Shown: in pieces, positions 35,482 to 42,077 of the stretch
Position numbering within the stretch: the first letter of the stretch is position 1
Layout of the letters: each line of letters begins with the position of its first letter
Source: JAKPQE01 sp041397845
GTDB taxonomy: Bacteria > Pseudomonadota > Alphaproteobacteria > Rhizobiales > JAKPQE01
DNA: 64,000 bases
Assembly: GCA_041397845.1 (NCBI GenBank)
Contig: JAWKVW010000009.1
Coordinates: 1 to 64,000, forward strand
Direction: 5' to 3'
Made by a program: the position numbers and the translations under genes
Notes under the pieces: model-generated
The model's input: only the letters and a program-made list of their open reading frames with translations
Database searches by the model: none
What the model was told of the DNA's origin: nothing

Positions 35482-36618
35482 TCAGTCGAGTGTCCGTCTG
35501 AACCGCAGCAGCGCAAGGGCGGCGGCGACGAAGACGAAAATCGTCAGGATGCCGATCTCGCCGGCGACGGCCGGCCAGTCCGATCCCTTCAGCATGACGG
35601 CGCGGATGACCCGCAGGAAATGGGTCAGCGGCAGCACTTCGCCGATGATCTGGGCCCATTCCGGCATGCCGCGGAAGGGGAACATGAAGCCGGACAGGAG
35701 GATCGAGGGCAGGAAGAAGAAGAAGGTGAGCTGCATCGCCTGCATCTGGTTGCGGGCGAGCGTCGAGAAGGTGTAGCCGAGCAGCACCAGACTGACGATG
35801 AAGATCAGGATGGCGAGCACCATCAGCCAGAACGAGCCGACATAGGGCACCGCGAACAGGTATTTGGCGGCGCCGAGAATGACGATGACCTGGACGGCGC
35901 CGACGCCGACATAGGGCGCGATCTTGCCGACCATGATCTCGAACGGATTGGCCGGCATGGCGAGCAGGTTTTCCATCGTGCCGCGCTCGATTTCGCGGGT
36001 CAGGGCCATCGCCGTCATCATCATCATGGTCATCTGCAGGATGACGCCGAGGAGGCCGGGCACGACGTTGTACTGCGTGATGCCTTCCGGGTTGTAGCGC
36101 TTGTGGGTGATGATCTCGATCGGCGGGGCCGTGGCGGCGGCCGCGTTGCCGGCGAACTCGCGGGCAAGGGCGCGCTGGGAGACCTCGCCGAGGGTGCCGA
36201 CGGCGCCGCTCGAGGCGGCCGGGTCGGACGCATCGGCCTCGACCAGAACCGAGGGACGCTCGCCACGGGCGACCTTCGTGCCGAAATCGCTCGGGATGGT
36301 GACGACGAAGGAGACGGTGCCCGAGGCGATCAGCGCCTCGGCCTCGGCGTGGCTCCCGGGCTGGTATTCGAAGCGGTAGTAGCCGGTGTTTTCCATCGCC
36401 GCCGAGACGGCGCGGGCATAGCGGCCATGATCGAGAGCGAGGAGGGCGGCGGGCAGACCTTTCGGATCTGTGTTGATGGCGTAGCCGAACATGACGAGCT
36501 GCATCAGCGGGATGCCGAGCATCATGGCGAAGGTGACGCGGTCGCGCCGCATCTGGATGAATTCCTTGACGAGAACCGCCGTCAGCCGGGCGAAGGAGAA
36601 ATAGTCGCCGGTCATCAC
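35482..36618 (-). CDS. ABC-2 type efflux permease
   Basis: A 378-residue inner-membrane protein of the YbhS/YbhR class. One N-terminal helix (VTFAMMLGIPLMQLVMFGYA) precedes a periplasmic domain of about 150 residues, then five more helices (LLGVILQMTMMMMTAMALT, YVGVGAVQVIVILGAAKYLF, ILIFIVSLVLLGYTFSTLA, FFFFLPSILLSGFMFPF and a last one near the C-terminus). Its start overlaps the ATPase gene by four bases. In E. coli the related YbhFSR pump uses two permeases; only one is here, so it probably works as a homodimer. The 3' end faces pcm, ten bases away. Confidence 0.9.
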   Translation of the reverse strand: MMTGDYFSFARLTAVLVKEFIQMRRDRVTFAMMLGIPLMQLVMFGYAINTDPKGLPAALLALDHGRYARAVSAAMENTGYYRFEYQPGSHAEAEALIASGTVSFVVTIPSDFGTKVARGERPSVLVEADASDPAASSGAVGTLGEVSQRALAREFAGNAAAATAPPIEIITHKRYNPEGITQYNVVPGLLGVILQMTMMMMTAMALTREIERGTMENLLAMPANPFEIMVGKIAPYVGVGAVQVIVILGAAKYLFAVPYVGSFWLMVLAILIFIVSLVLLGYTFSTLARNQMQAMQLTFFFFLPSILLSGFMFPFRGMPEWAQIIGEVLPLTHFLRVIRAVMLKGSDWPAVAGEIGILTIFVFVAAALALLRFRRTLD

Positions 36619-37553
36619 GCGTTGTCCCCGCCACGGCCCATGAACTTGATGAAGACGTCCTCGAGGCTGGTCTCGCCGCGCGTCACTGTGGCGCCGGTCT
36701 CCCGTGCGAAGCGGTCGAGCGAGGCGTGCAGCAGGTCGGCGTCGGAGCCGACGACATGCAGCGTCTGGCCGAAGGGCGCGACCTGCTCGACGCCATCGAG
36801 ACCGGAGATCGTCCTTGCGATGCCGGACAGGTTGCGGCCGCGCACGAAGAAGGTGGCAAGGCCGGAGCTTGCGACGACTTCCTCGACGGTGCCGCGGGCG
36901 ATGAGATGGCCATAGGAAATGTAGGCGATGCGGTGGCAGCGCTCGGCCTCGTCCATGTAGTGGGTCGAGACGAGAACGGTGAGGCCGTCGGCGGCAAGCA
37001 GGTGAATTTCGTCCCAGAAGTCGCGGCGGGCCTTGGGGTCGACGCCGGCGGTCGGCTCGTCGAGCAGCAGGAGCTTCGGCTTGTGCATGATGCAGGCGGC
37101 AAGCGCCAGGCGCTGCTTCCAGCCGCCCGAGAGCGTGCCGGCAAGCTGGTTGCGGCGGGTGTAGAGGCCGAGGTCGTCGAGGGTCCTGCGGACATGCTCG
37201 GCGCGCGGCTTCAGCCGGTAGAGGCGGGCGACGAAATCGAGGTTCTCGGCGATCGTCAGGTCTTCATAGAGCGAGAAGCGCTGGGTCATGTAACCGACCT
37301 CGCGCTTGATCAGCAGGCTGTCGGTGAGAACGTCAAGGCCGAGCACCGTGCCCGAGCCGGCATCGGGGGTGAGCAGGCCGCAGATCATGCGGATCGTCGT
37401 CGTCTTGCCGGAGCCGTTCGGGCCGAGGAAACCGACGATCTCGCCGCGGGCGACGTCAAGCGAGACGTCGTTGACGACGGTGCGTTCGCCGAAGCGCTTG
37501 GTCAGGCCGACGACGTCGATGACGTTCGGCTCATTCGGCGAGGGGGCGGACAT
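36615..37553 (-). CDS. ABC transporter ATP-binding protein (efflux)
   Basis: A 312-residue cytoplasmic ATPase. Walker A is GPNGSGKTT in VGFLGPNGSGKTTTIRMICG, the signature is LSGGWKQRLALAACIM and Walker B is LLLLDEPTAGVDPKARRDF, followed by the H-loop in VLVSTHYMDEAERC. A C-terminal domain follows the nucleotide-binding domain from about residue 225. The gene overlaps the HlyD gene by 23 bases and the permease by four, so the three are translated together. The E. coli YbhF counterpart has two ATPase domains; this one has a single domain. Confidence 0.93.
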   Translation of the reverse strand: MSAPSPNEPNVIDVVGLTKRFGERTVVNDVSLDVARGEIVGFLGPNGSGKTTTIRMICGLLTPDAGSGTVLGLDVLTDSLLIKREVGYMTQRFSLYEDLTIAENLDFVARLYRLKPRAEHVRRTLDDLGLYTRRNQLAGTLSGGWKQRLALAACIMHKPKLLLLDEPTAGVDPKARRDFWDEIHLLAADGLTVLVSTHYMDEAERCHRIAYISYGHLIARGTVEEVVASSGLATFFVRGRNLSGIARTISGLDGVEQVAPFGQTLHVVGSDADLLHASLDRFARETGATVTRGETSLEDVFIKFMGRGGDNA

Positions 37554-38481
37554 CGACGATCTGGCCGGGACGGAGGGACAGGGACTTGTCGTCGGGCCGT
37601 GCCTCGACGAGATAGACGAGTTTCTGGCGCCGCTCGACCGAGTAGATCACCGGCGGGGTGAATTCGGGGTCGGGCGAGACGTAGCTGATGCTGGCGGAAA
37701 GGCCCTCGGCGCAGCCGTCGCAGGCGACGGCGACGCGGCGGCCCGGGCGCATTTCGGCGATCGCCTCCTCGGGCACGTAGAAGCGCAGCTTCACCGCGCC
37801 ATCGGGCAGGAAGGAAATCACCGGGGCGGTCGGCCCGGCGGTGTCGCCGGCATGGCGCAGCACGTCCTCGACGAGGCCGGCGGCCGGAGCCTGGAGCCGG
37901 CGCTGGTCGAGCTGCCAGCGGGCGGTGGCCAGGGCGGCTTCGGCCTGGGCCAGACGCTGGCCGGCGGCGGCGAGCTCCTCGTCGCGGGCCGGCAGGCGGG
38001 CGACGGCGAGGTTCGCCTCGATCTCCTTGACCCTGGCGAGGGCGACGTCGCGGGCGGATTCGGCCTGGTCGAGCTCGGCCTGCGAGGCGACGCCGCGGGC
38101 GCGCAATTGCTGGCGGCGCTCGAGCGTCTGGGCGGCTTCCCTCGATTGCGACTCGGCGGAACGGAGCGAGGCCTCGATGGCGGCGATCTCCTCCGGCCGC
38201 TTGCCGGAATTCAGGTTGGCGACGACGGCGCGGGCCTCGGCGGCAACGGCCTCGGCCTGGCGCACGGCGAGTTCGGCATCCTCGGTCTCGACACGGGCGA
38301 GCAGGGCGCCGGCGGCGACATGCTCGCCGCGGCGCACGCCGATCTCGGTGACGCGGGCAACGGACAACGGCGCGATCGCGGTGTAGTCGCCCTCGACATA
38401 GCCGCCGAAGGCCGCGCCATCGAGGCCGGAACAGAAGGGCAAGGCGCTCAGGAAGGCCAGCGAGCAGATCGTTTCCAGCAT
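37531..38481 (-). CDS. HlyD-family periplasmic adaptor
   Basis: A 316-residue membrane-fusion protein that links the ABC pump to the outer membrane. N-terminal hydrophobic segment (ICSLAFLSALPFCSG), a split biotinyl-lipoyl domain (ARVTEIGVRRGEHVAAGALLARVET and LQAPAAGLVEDVLRHAGDT) and between them a coiled coil of about 130 residues (VVANLNSGKRPEEIAAIE to ARWQLDQRR). The C-terminal part begins VKLRFYVPEEAIAEM. It is the YbhG-like member of the TetR-HlyD-ATPase-permease operon, three bases downstream of the regulator. Confidence 0.9.
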   Translation of the reverse strand: MLETICSLAFLSALPFCSGLDGAAFGGYVEGDYTAIAPLSVARVTEIGVRRGEHVAAGALLARVETEDAELAVRQAEAVAAEARAVVANLNSGKRPEEIAAIEASLRSAESQSREAAQTLERRQQLRARGVASQAELDQAESARDVALARVKEIEANLAVARLPARDEELAAAGQRLAQAEAALATARWQLDQRRLQAPAAGLVEDVLRHAGDTAGPTAPVISFLPDGAVKLRFYVPEEAIAEMRPGRRVAVACDGCAEGLSASISYVSPDPEFTPPVIYSVERRQKLVYLVEARPDDKSLSLRPGQIVDVRPLAE

Positions 38482-38484
38482 CGG

Positions 38485-39219
38485 TCAGTCCTCGTTCGGC
38501 AACGGCTCTGCAAGCTGCAGCATCCGGCCGTTCGCGGCCGCCTCGGCGGCCAGCACATGGCGGGTATTGGCAATGACGACGGCCTCGATCTCGGCGACCT
38601 CGCGCTCGCCGACCCCGGTCCAGCCGGTGCGGCCGAGAACGGTTGCCCGGCCGATGCGAAAGACGATGACCTGGCCGACAATGGCAAAGAGGCGCAGTTG
38701 CGTCTCGCGGGTCTCGACCCCGGTGCCGGTCGCCAGCGCCCAGAGTGCGCAGAACCGGGTGTGCAGCGGCCGCATGATGCCTTCGTAGAGGATTTCGAAG
38801 ACGGGCGTCGGGTCCATCTGCTCGCGCACGACAAAGCGGGCGATCCGGTCCATCGGCGCTTCGCCGAGCAGCGTCCGGATGATGCCTTTCAGCATCAGGA
38901 TGACGGCGTCGGCGGCCTCCTGCGGATCGGACGCGGCGGTCTCGCCAATGCGGGCAAGGCGCGGGGCGAGGCGTTCGTTGATCCTGACGACGATATCTTC
39001 GGCGCAGGCCCGGTAGAGCCCTTCCTTGCCGCCGAAATGATAGGAAACGCCGGCGATATTGACGTCGGCGGCACTGGCGATCGCGCGGATCGAGGCGGCC
39101 TCAAAGCCGGCCGAGCCGAAAGCGTCGATGCCGGCGGCAATCAGCCGGGCGCGGGCGTCCGGGCGGCTGGTGGCGTCGCCGGGCTGGATGGTGCCGGAAG
39201 GGGCGGGTGTTGGTGTCAT
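38485..39219 (-). CDS. TetR-family regulator of the efflux operon (CecR/YbiH-like)
   Basis: A 244-residue repressor-type protein. The N-terminal helix-turn-helix is ARLIAAGIDAFGSAGFEAASIRAIASAADVNIAGVSYHFGGKEGL; the C-terminal ligand domain includes FVVREQMDPTPVFEILYEGI, as in the CecR subgroup with its DUF1956-type C-terminal domain. The start MTPTPAPSG was chosen because the operator candidate lies just upstream; an earlier start would place coding over the palindrome. As first gene of the operon it probably represses itself and the pump. The inducer is unknown; E. coli CecR controls sensitivity to cefoperazone and chloramphenicol. Confidence 0.9.
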   Translation of the reverse strand: MTPTPAPSGTIQPGDATSRPDARARLIAAGIDAFGSAGFEAASIRAIASAADVNIAGVSYHFGGKEGLYRACAEDIVVRINERLAPRLARIGETAASDPQEAADAVILMLKGIIRTLLGEAPMDRIARFVVREQMDPTPVFEILYEGIMRPLHTRFCALWALATGTGVETRETQLRLFAIVGQVIVFRIGRATVLGRTGWTGVGEREVAEIEAVVIANTRHVLAAEAAANGRMLQLAEPLPNED

Positions 39220-39224
39220 CAGGC

Positions 39225-39248
39225 TTTCAATCAAACGATTGTTTGAAA
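39225..39248. promoter_or_regulatory. Operator candidate for the TetR-family regulator
   Basis: A 24-bp near-palindrome, matching its reverse complement at 20 of 24 positions, with core TCAAACGATTGTTTGA. It ends six bases before the regulator's start codon, overlapping the expected ribosome-binding region. This is the position expected for autorepression of the whole efflux operon. Confidence 0.7.
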
Positions 39249-39576
39249 TATAGGGGCGCGGCGCTCTTCGGTCAAGGGTGTGTCGGGCTGGCGCGCCTTC
39301 GGGGAGGGGCGGCCAGTCATTGCGGCCAGTCACTGCTGCCAATCAGGGCGGCCAATCAGGGCGGTCACGGCGGGTGCTGCGACGCGGCATTCGGCAACCA
39401 ATGCGGGATGGTTCCGTCATGATCGCCCGATATCAGAAAACGATAGGAAGGATTAGACTATTGTTTTATTCTAATTAGCATCCTGCCGGGACCGGCGACC
39501 GCAAGGGGACGGCGCCGCGGCCCAGAGCAGGCGGGAAGAGGCCGCAAAGGCCGGAAAAGTAGTCTCGGGAGGAAGT
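39249..39576. other. 328-base divergent intergenic region, with tandem repeats and an AT-rich patch
   Basis: It separates the efflux operon (minus) from the DUF2147 gene (plus). It holds degenerate 13-14-bp tandem repeats (39311-39363). Beyond these is an AT-rich stretch at 39432-39480 containing the inverted repeat ATTAGA...TCTAAT (39452-39475). Promoters for both sides must lie here, but no consensus pair is convincing. No ORF is supported. Confidence 0.55.
39311..39363. repeat. Degenerate 13-14-bp tandem repeat, four units
   Basis: Units read GGCCAGTCATTGC, GGCCAGTCACTGCT, GCCAATCAGGGCG and GCCAATCAGGGCG; the last two are identical. They lie upstream of the efflux regulator, beyond its operator. 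Confidence 0.6.
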
Positions 39577-39936
39577 ATGTCGAAGGTTCTCATCGGTGCA
39601 GTCGCGGCTTTTGGTCTGTCGCTCACCATCGGTTCGGCGGCGCTGGCCAGCGACGCTGCCGGCAACTGGAAGCGGCCGAACGGCGACGTCGCCGCGGTTT
39701 CTGATTGCGGCGGCAAGCTCTGCGCCAAGATCTCGTCCGGCAAGAAGCCGGGCTTCGTGATGTTCAACGGCATCGCGCCGTCCGGCAAGGACGCATGGAA
39801 GGGCGACATGAAGCATCCGGACATGCCGGGCTTCATGACCTTCAACGGCACAGTCACGCTCAAGGGCGACAAGCTCGTGGTCAAGGGCTGCGCCGTTGGC
39901 CAGTCGATGTGCGACGCCGAGACCTGGTCCCGATAA
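39577..39936 (+). CDS. Small secreted DUF2147-type protein
   Basis: A 119-residue protein with signal peptide (LIGAVAAFGLSLTIGSAALA, cleaved before SDAAGNW). The mature part has the DUF2147 pattern: GNWKRPNGDVAAVSDCGGKLCAKI at the start, then FNGTVTLKGDKLVVKGCAVGQSMC and a final TWSR. Two Cys pairs could form disulfides in the periplasm. The family's function is unknown; members fold as a lipocalin-like barrel. GGGAGGAAGT just before the ATG contains the ribosome-binding site. It is followed by a strong terminator, so it is probably monocistronic. Confidence 0.85.
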   Translation: MSKVLIGAVAAFGLSLTIGSAALASDAAGNWKRPNGDVAAVSDCGGKLCAKISSGKKPGFVMFNGIAPSGKDAWKGDMKHPDMPGFMTFNGTVTLKGDKLVVKGCAVGQSMCDAETWSR

Positions 39937-39964
39937 GGGGCCGCAAAGCCAGCTCGAACTCTTG

Positions 39965-40000
39965 CCCACGGCCTGCCGGCAGGCGCGCCGTGGGTTTTTT
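39965..40000 (+). terminator. Rho-independent terminator of the DUF2147 gene
   Basis: CCCACGGC pairs perfectly with GCCGTGGG around a GC-rich loop that itself contains CTGCCGGCAG, and six T follow. Confidence 0.88.
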
Positions 40001-40034
40001 GACATGGTTTTTTTCATCCGGCGGAGGTGGTTCC

Positions 40035-40622
40035 ATGCGCGCGACAGTCATTGCCCTTGCCCTGTTGCTGCCGGCGGCAGCGTTTGCCGCCGAGCCGGCA
40101 GAGCACATGCACGAACCCGGCATGGACCATGCCGCGCACATGGCGATGATGGCGGACGGCGCCGCGCCGGCCGCGATGCCGAGCGAGCCGGGGCAGAGTG
40201 CCTTTGCGGCGGTCGCCGAGATCGTTGCGCTGCTTGAGGCCGATCCGAAAACCGACTGGTCGGCGGTCAATATCGATGCGCTCCGGGCCCATCTCGCCGA
40301 CATGGACAATGTCACGCTGCATGCGGTCGCGACCGCTCGTGATATCGAGGGCGGCGCTCGGTTCGAGGTGACCGGCACGGAGGCCGTTGCCGAGTCGATC
40401 CGGCGGATGGTGCCGGCGCATGCGGCGACGATGGACGGCAGCGATGGCTGGCACTTCTCGGCCGAGGAGATTGCCGGCGGCGCGGCGATGACGGTCACCG
40501 GTGCCTCGCCCGAGGACGCGGTGAAGATCCGCGCCCTCGGCTTTTTCGGCGTCATCACGCGAGGCATGCACCATCAGGCGCATCACCTGATGATCGCGAG
40601 CGGCGGCAACCCGCACCACTGA
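40035..40622 (+). CDS. Secreted histidine/methionine-rich protein of unknown function
   Basis: A 195-residue protein with signal peptide (VIALALLLPAAAFA, cleaved before AEPAEHMHEP). The mature N-terminus is a His/Met-rich stretch (HMHEPGMDHAAHMAMM) and the C-terminus is also His-rich (RGMHHQAHHLMI and final NPHH), suggesting binding of copper or another soft metal. The middle (residues about 60-170) is a soluble domain I do not recognise (AVNIDALRAHLADMDNVTLH, VTGTEAVAESIRRMVP). GGAGGTGG precedes the ATG. The gene faces the peroxiredoxin-like gene, 22 bases away. Metal binding is inference from composition. Confidence 0.75.
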   Translation: MRATVIALALLLPAAAFAAEPAEHMHEPGMDHAAHMAMMADGAAPAAMPSEPGQSAFAAVAEIVALLEADPKTDWSAVNIDALRAHLADMDNVTLHAVATARDIEGGARFEVTGTEAVAESIRRMVPAHAATMDGSDGWHFSAEEIAGGAAMTVTGASPEDAVKIRALGFFGVITRGMHHQAHHLMIASGGNPHH

Positions 40623-40644
40623 CGGGCTGACATCGGCGAACGCA

Positions 40645-41181
40645 TCAGGCGGCGCCGATGACCTCGCCGCGGGCGGGATAGTCGTTCTTGATGACGAAAT
40701 CGATCGCCTGCACCATCTCGGCGAAATGCGGACGGCTGAACGGCATGGACTGGACGGAGAGCCAGTAGATCGTGCGGTCGGGCCGGATGAGGAAGACGCC
40801 GGGCTCGGAGAAGAGCGCCGGTTCCTCGATGCCGATCGACGTCATGCCGCGCGATGCCGAAACATAGAGGCCCCACTCGCGGGCCCTGGCGAGATCAAGG
40901 CCGTAGCCGAAACGAAGGCTCGAGGCGCCGATCTTCTGCGCCATCAGGCGCGCCCGTTCCTCGCCGTCGGAACTGATGGCGATGGTCGTGACGCCGCGCT
41001 TTTTAAATTCCGGCGTCAGGCGTTCCAGCTCCTTCAGATAGGTGGCGCAGACCGGGCAGTGCAGGCCACGATAAAAGCAGACGAGAATGAAGGTTTCGGC
41101 GACCTCGCCGGCGAGGTCGAAGCGGCCGTTGTCGAGGGTCTCGACGGCGAGCGCGGGGGCAGGCTGGCGGGGTACGAGCAT
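40645..41181 (-). CDS. AhpC/TSA-family peroxiredoxin-like thioredoxin-fold protein
   Basis: A 178-residue cytoplasmic protein of the thioredoxin superfamily. The active-site region reads CFYRGLHCPVCATYLKEL, with a CPVC redox pair in the place of the peroxidatic Cys of ordinary AhpC. AISSDGEERARLMAQKIG and FLIRPDRTIYW match the peroxiredoxin-like subgroup. The start MLVPRQPAPAL was chosen by alignment; the longer frame overlaps the regulator. It probably reduces organic peroxides or disulfides. It is divergent from the AraC-family gene, likely its regulator. Confidence 0.85.
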   Translation of the reverse strand: MLVPRQPAPALAVETLDNGRFDLAGEVAETFILVCFYRGLHCPVCATYLKELERLTPEFKKRGVTTIAISSDGEERARLMAQKIGASSLRFGYGLDLARAREWGLYVSASRGMTSIGIEEPALFSEPGVFLIRPDRTIYWLSVQSMPFSRPHFAEMVQAIDFVIKNDYPARGEVIGAA

Positions 41182-41239
41182 CGGGCGATCCCTGGTGTTG
41201 CGGCAACCTTGGTGCCGGGTTGATTGGATGCCCGAGTTC

Positions 41240-41256
41240 TGCCATACGATTTGGCA
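41240..41256. promoter_or_regulatory. Inverted repeat in the peroxiredoxin/AraC divergent region
   Basis: TGCCA-TACGATT-TGGCA, a 5-bp inverted repeat with a seven-base spacer, lies in the roughly 90-base shared upstream region, just before the regulator start. It is a possible binding site for the AraC-family protein. Confidence 0.4.
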
Positions 41257-41273
41257 TGAATTTTCCGAAAAAC

Positions 41274-42050
41274 ATGACTGATAGTCCGGAAACGGCGAAG
41301 CGGGATCGTCTGGCGGCGTTCTTTGCAACGTTCGAGCTGGAGGTTTCCGTCGTCCGGACGGATGAGATCGACAGGGTCGCGAACCTTGCCGTCGTCGGCG
41401 ATGACGGCCGGGCGGCGTCCGTCGTATTCGCGGCGCGGGGCGACGCGGCCTGCGGGCTCCCAGATGAAGTTCTTGCCGCGGCGCGGGTCGAGTTCGGCGG
41501 GCTCACCAATCCGCTCGTCGGCGCGCTGCCGGAGCGGTTCGAGGTCTTGCTCGACGGGCAGCCGCTGCTGCGGCCGGTGGTCGAGGCGTTTGTTGCCGAG
41601 GCCGGCGGGACGCGGTGCGGCCGTCAGGTGGCGCTCGACCGGCTGTGCGAGGTGATTGTGCTTTTCGTGCTCCGGCAGGCAATCGATGGCGGGGCGACCG
41701 GTCCGGGCCTGCTTGCCGGGCTGTCGCATCCGATGCTGCACCGGGCGATCGTTGCCATGCATGACGAACCGGGCCGGCCGTGGCTGGTCGAGGACCTCGC
41801 GCGGATTGCCGGCATGTCGCGGAGCCGGTTCATCGACCAGTTCCGCCTGCTGGTCGGCACGACGCCGGGCGCCTATCTCGAGCACTGGCGGCTGACGCTG
41901 GCGCGCCGCGAACTGCTGCGCGGCGGGCGCGTCAAGTCGGTGGCGCGGCTCGTCGGCTTCGGCAGCGCGGCGGCGTTCTCGCGGGCCTATTCGCGGGTCT
42001 TCGGCCATCCGCCGGCGCTGGCACGCGAACAGGAGGCAACGGCCGGCTGA
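41274..42050 (+). CDS. AraC-family transcriptional regulator
   Basis: A 258-residue regulator with an N-terminal cupin-type (cupin_6) sensing domain (DEIDRVANLAVVGDDGRAAS to GRQVALDRLCEVIVLFVLRQ) and two C-terminal helix-turn-helix motifs (WLVEDLARIAGMSRSRFID and VKSVARLVGFGSAAAFSRAY) ending with the AraC pattern FSRVFGHPPA-like YSRVFGHPPALARE. The start MTDSPETAK was taken; ATG at 41256 is also possible. Divergent pairing with a peroxiredoxin-like gene suggests redox or aldehyde sensing, which is inference. It converges on polA, 27 bases away. Confidence 0.87.
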   Translation: MTDSPETAKRDRLAAFFATFELEVSVVRTDEIDRVANLAVVGDDGRAASVVFAARGDAACGLPDEVLAAARVEFGGLTNPLVGALPERFEVLLDGQPLLRPVVEAFVAEAGGTRCGRQVALDRLCEVIVLFVLRQAIDGGATGPGLLAGLSHPMLHRAIVAMHDEPGRPWLVEDLARIAGMSRSRFIDQFRLLVGTTPGAYLEHWRLTLARRELLRGGRVKSVARLVGFGSAAAFSRAYSRVFGHPPALAREQEATAG

Positions 42051-42077
42051 GGCGGCATCGGTCCGGCGGCGCGGTTC

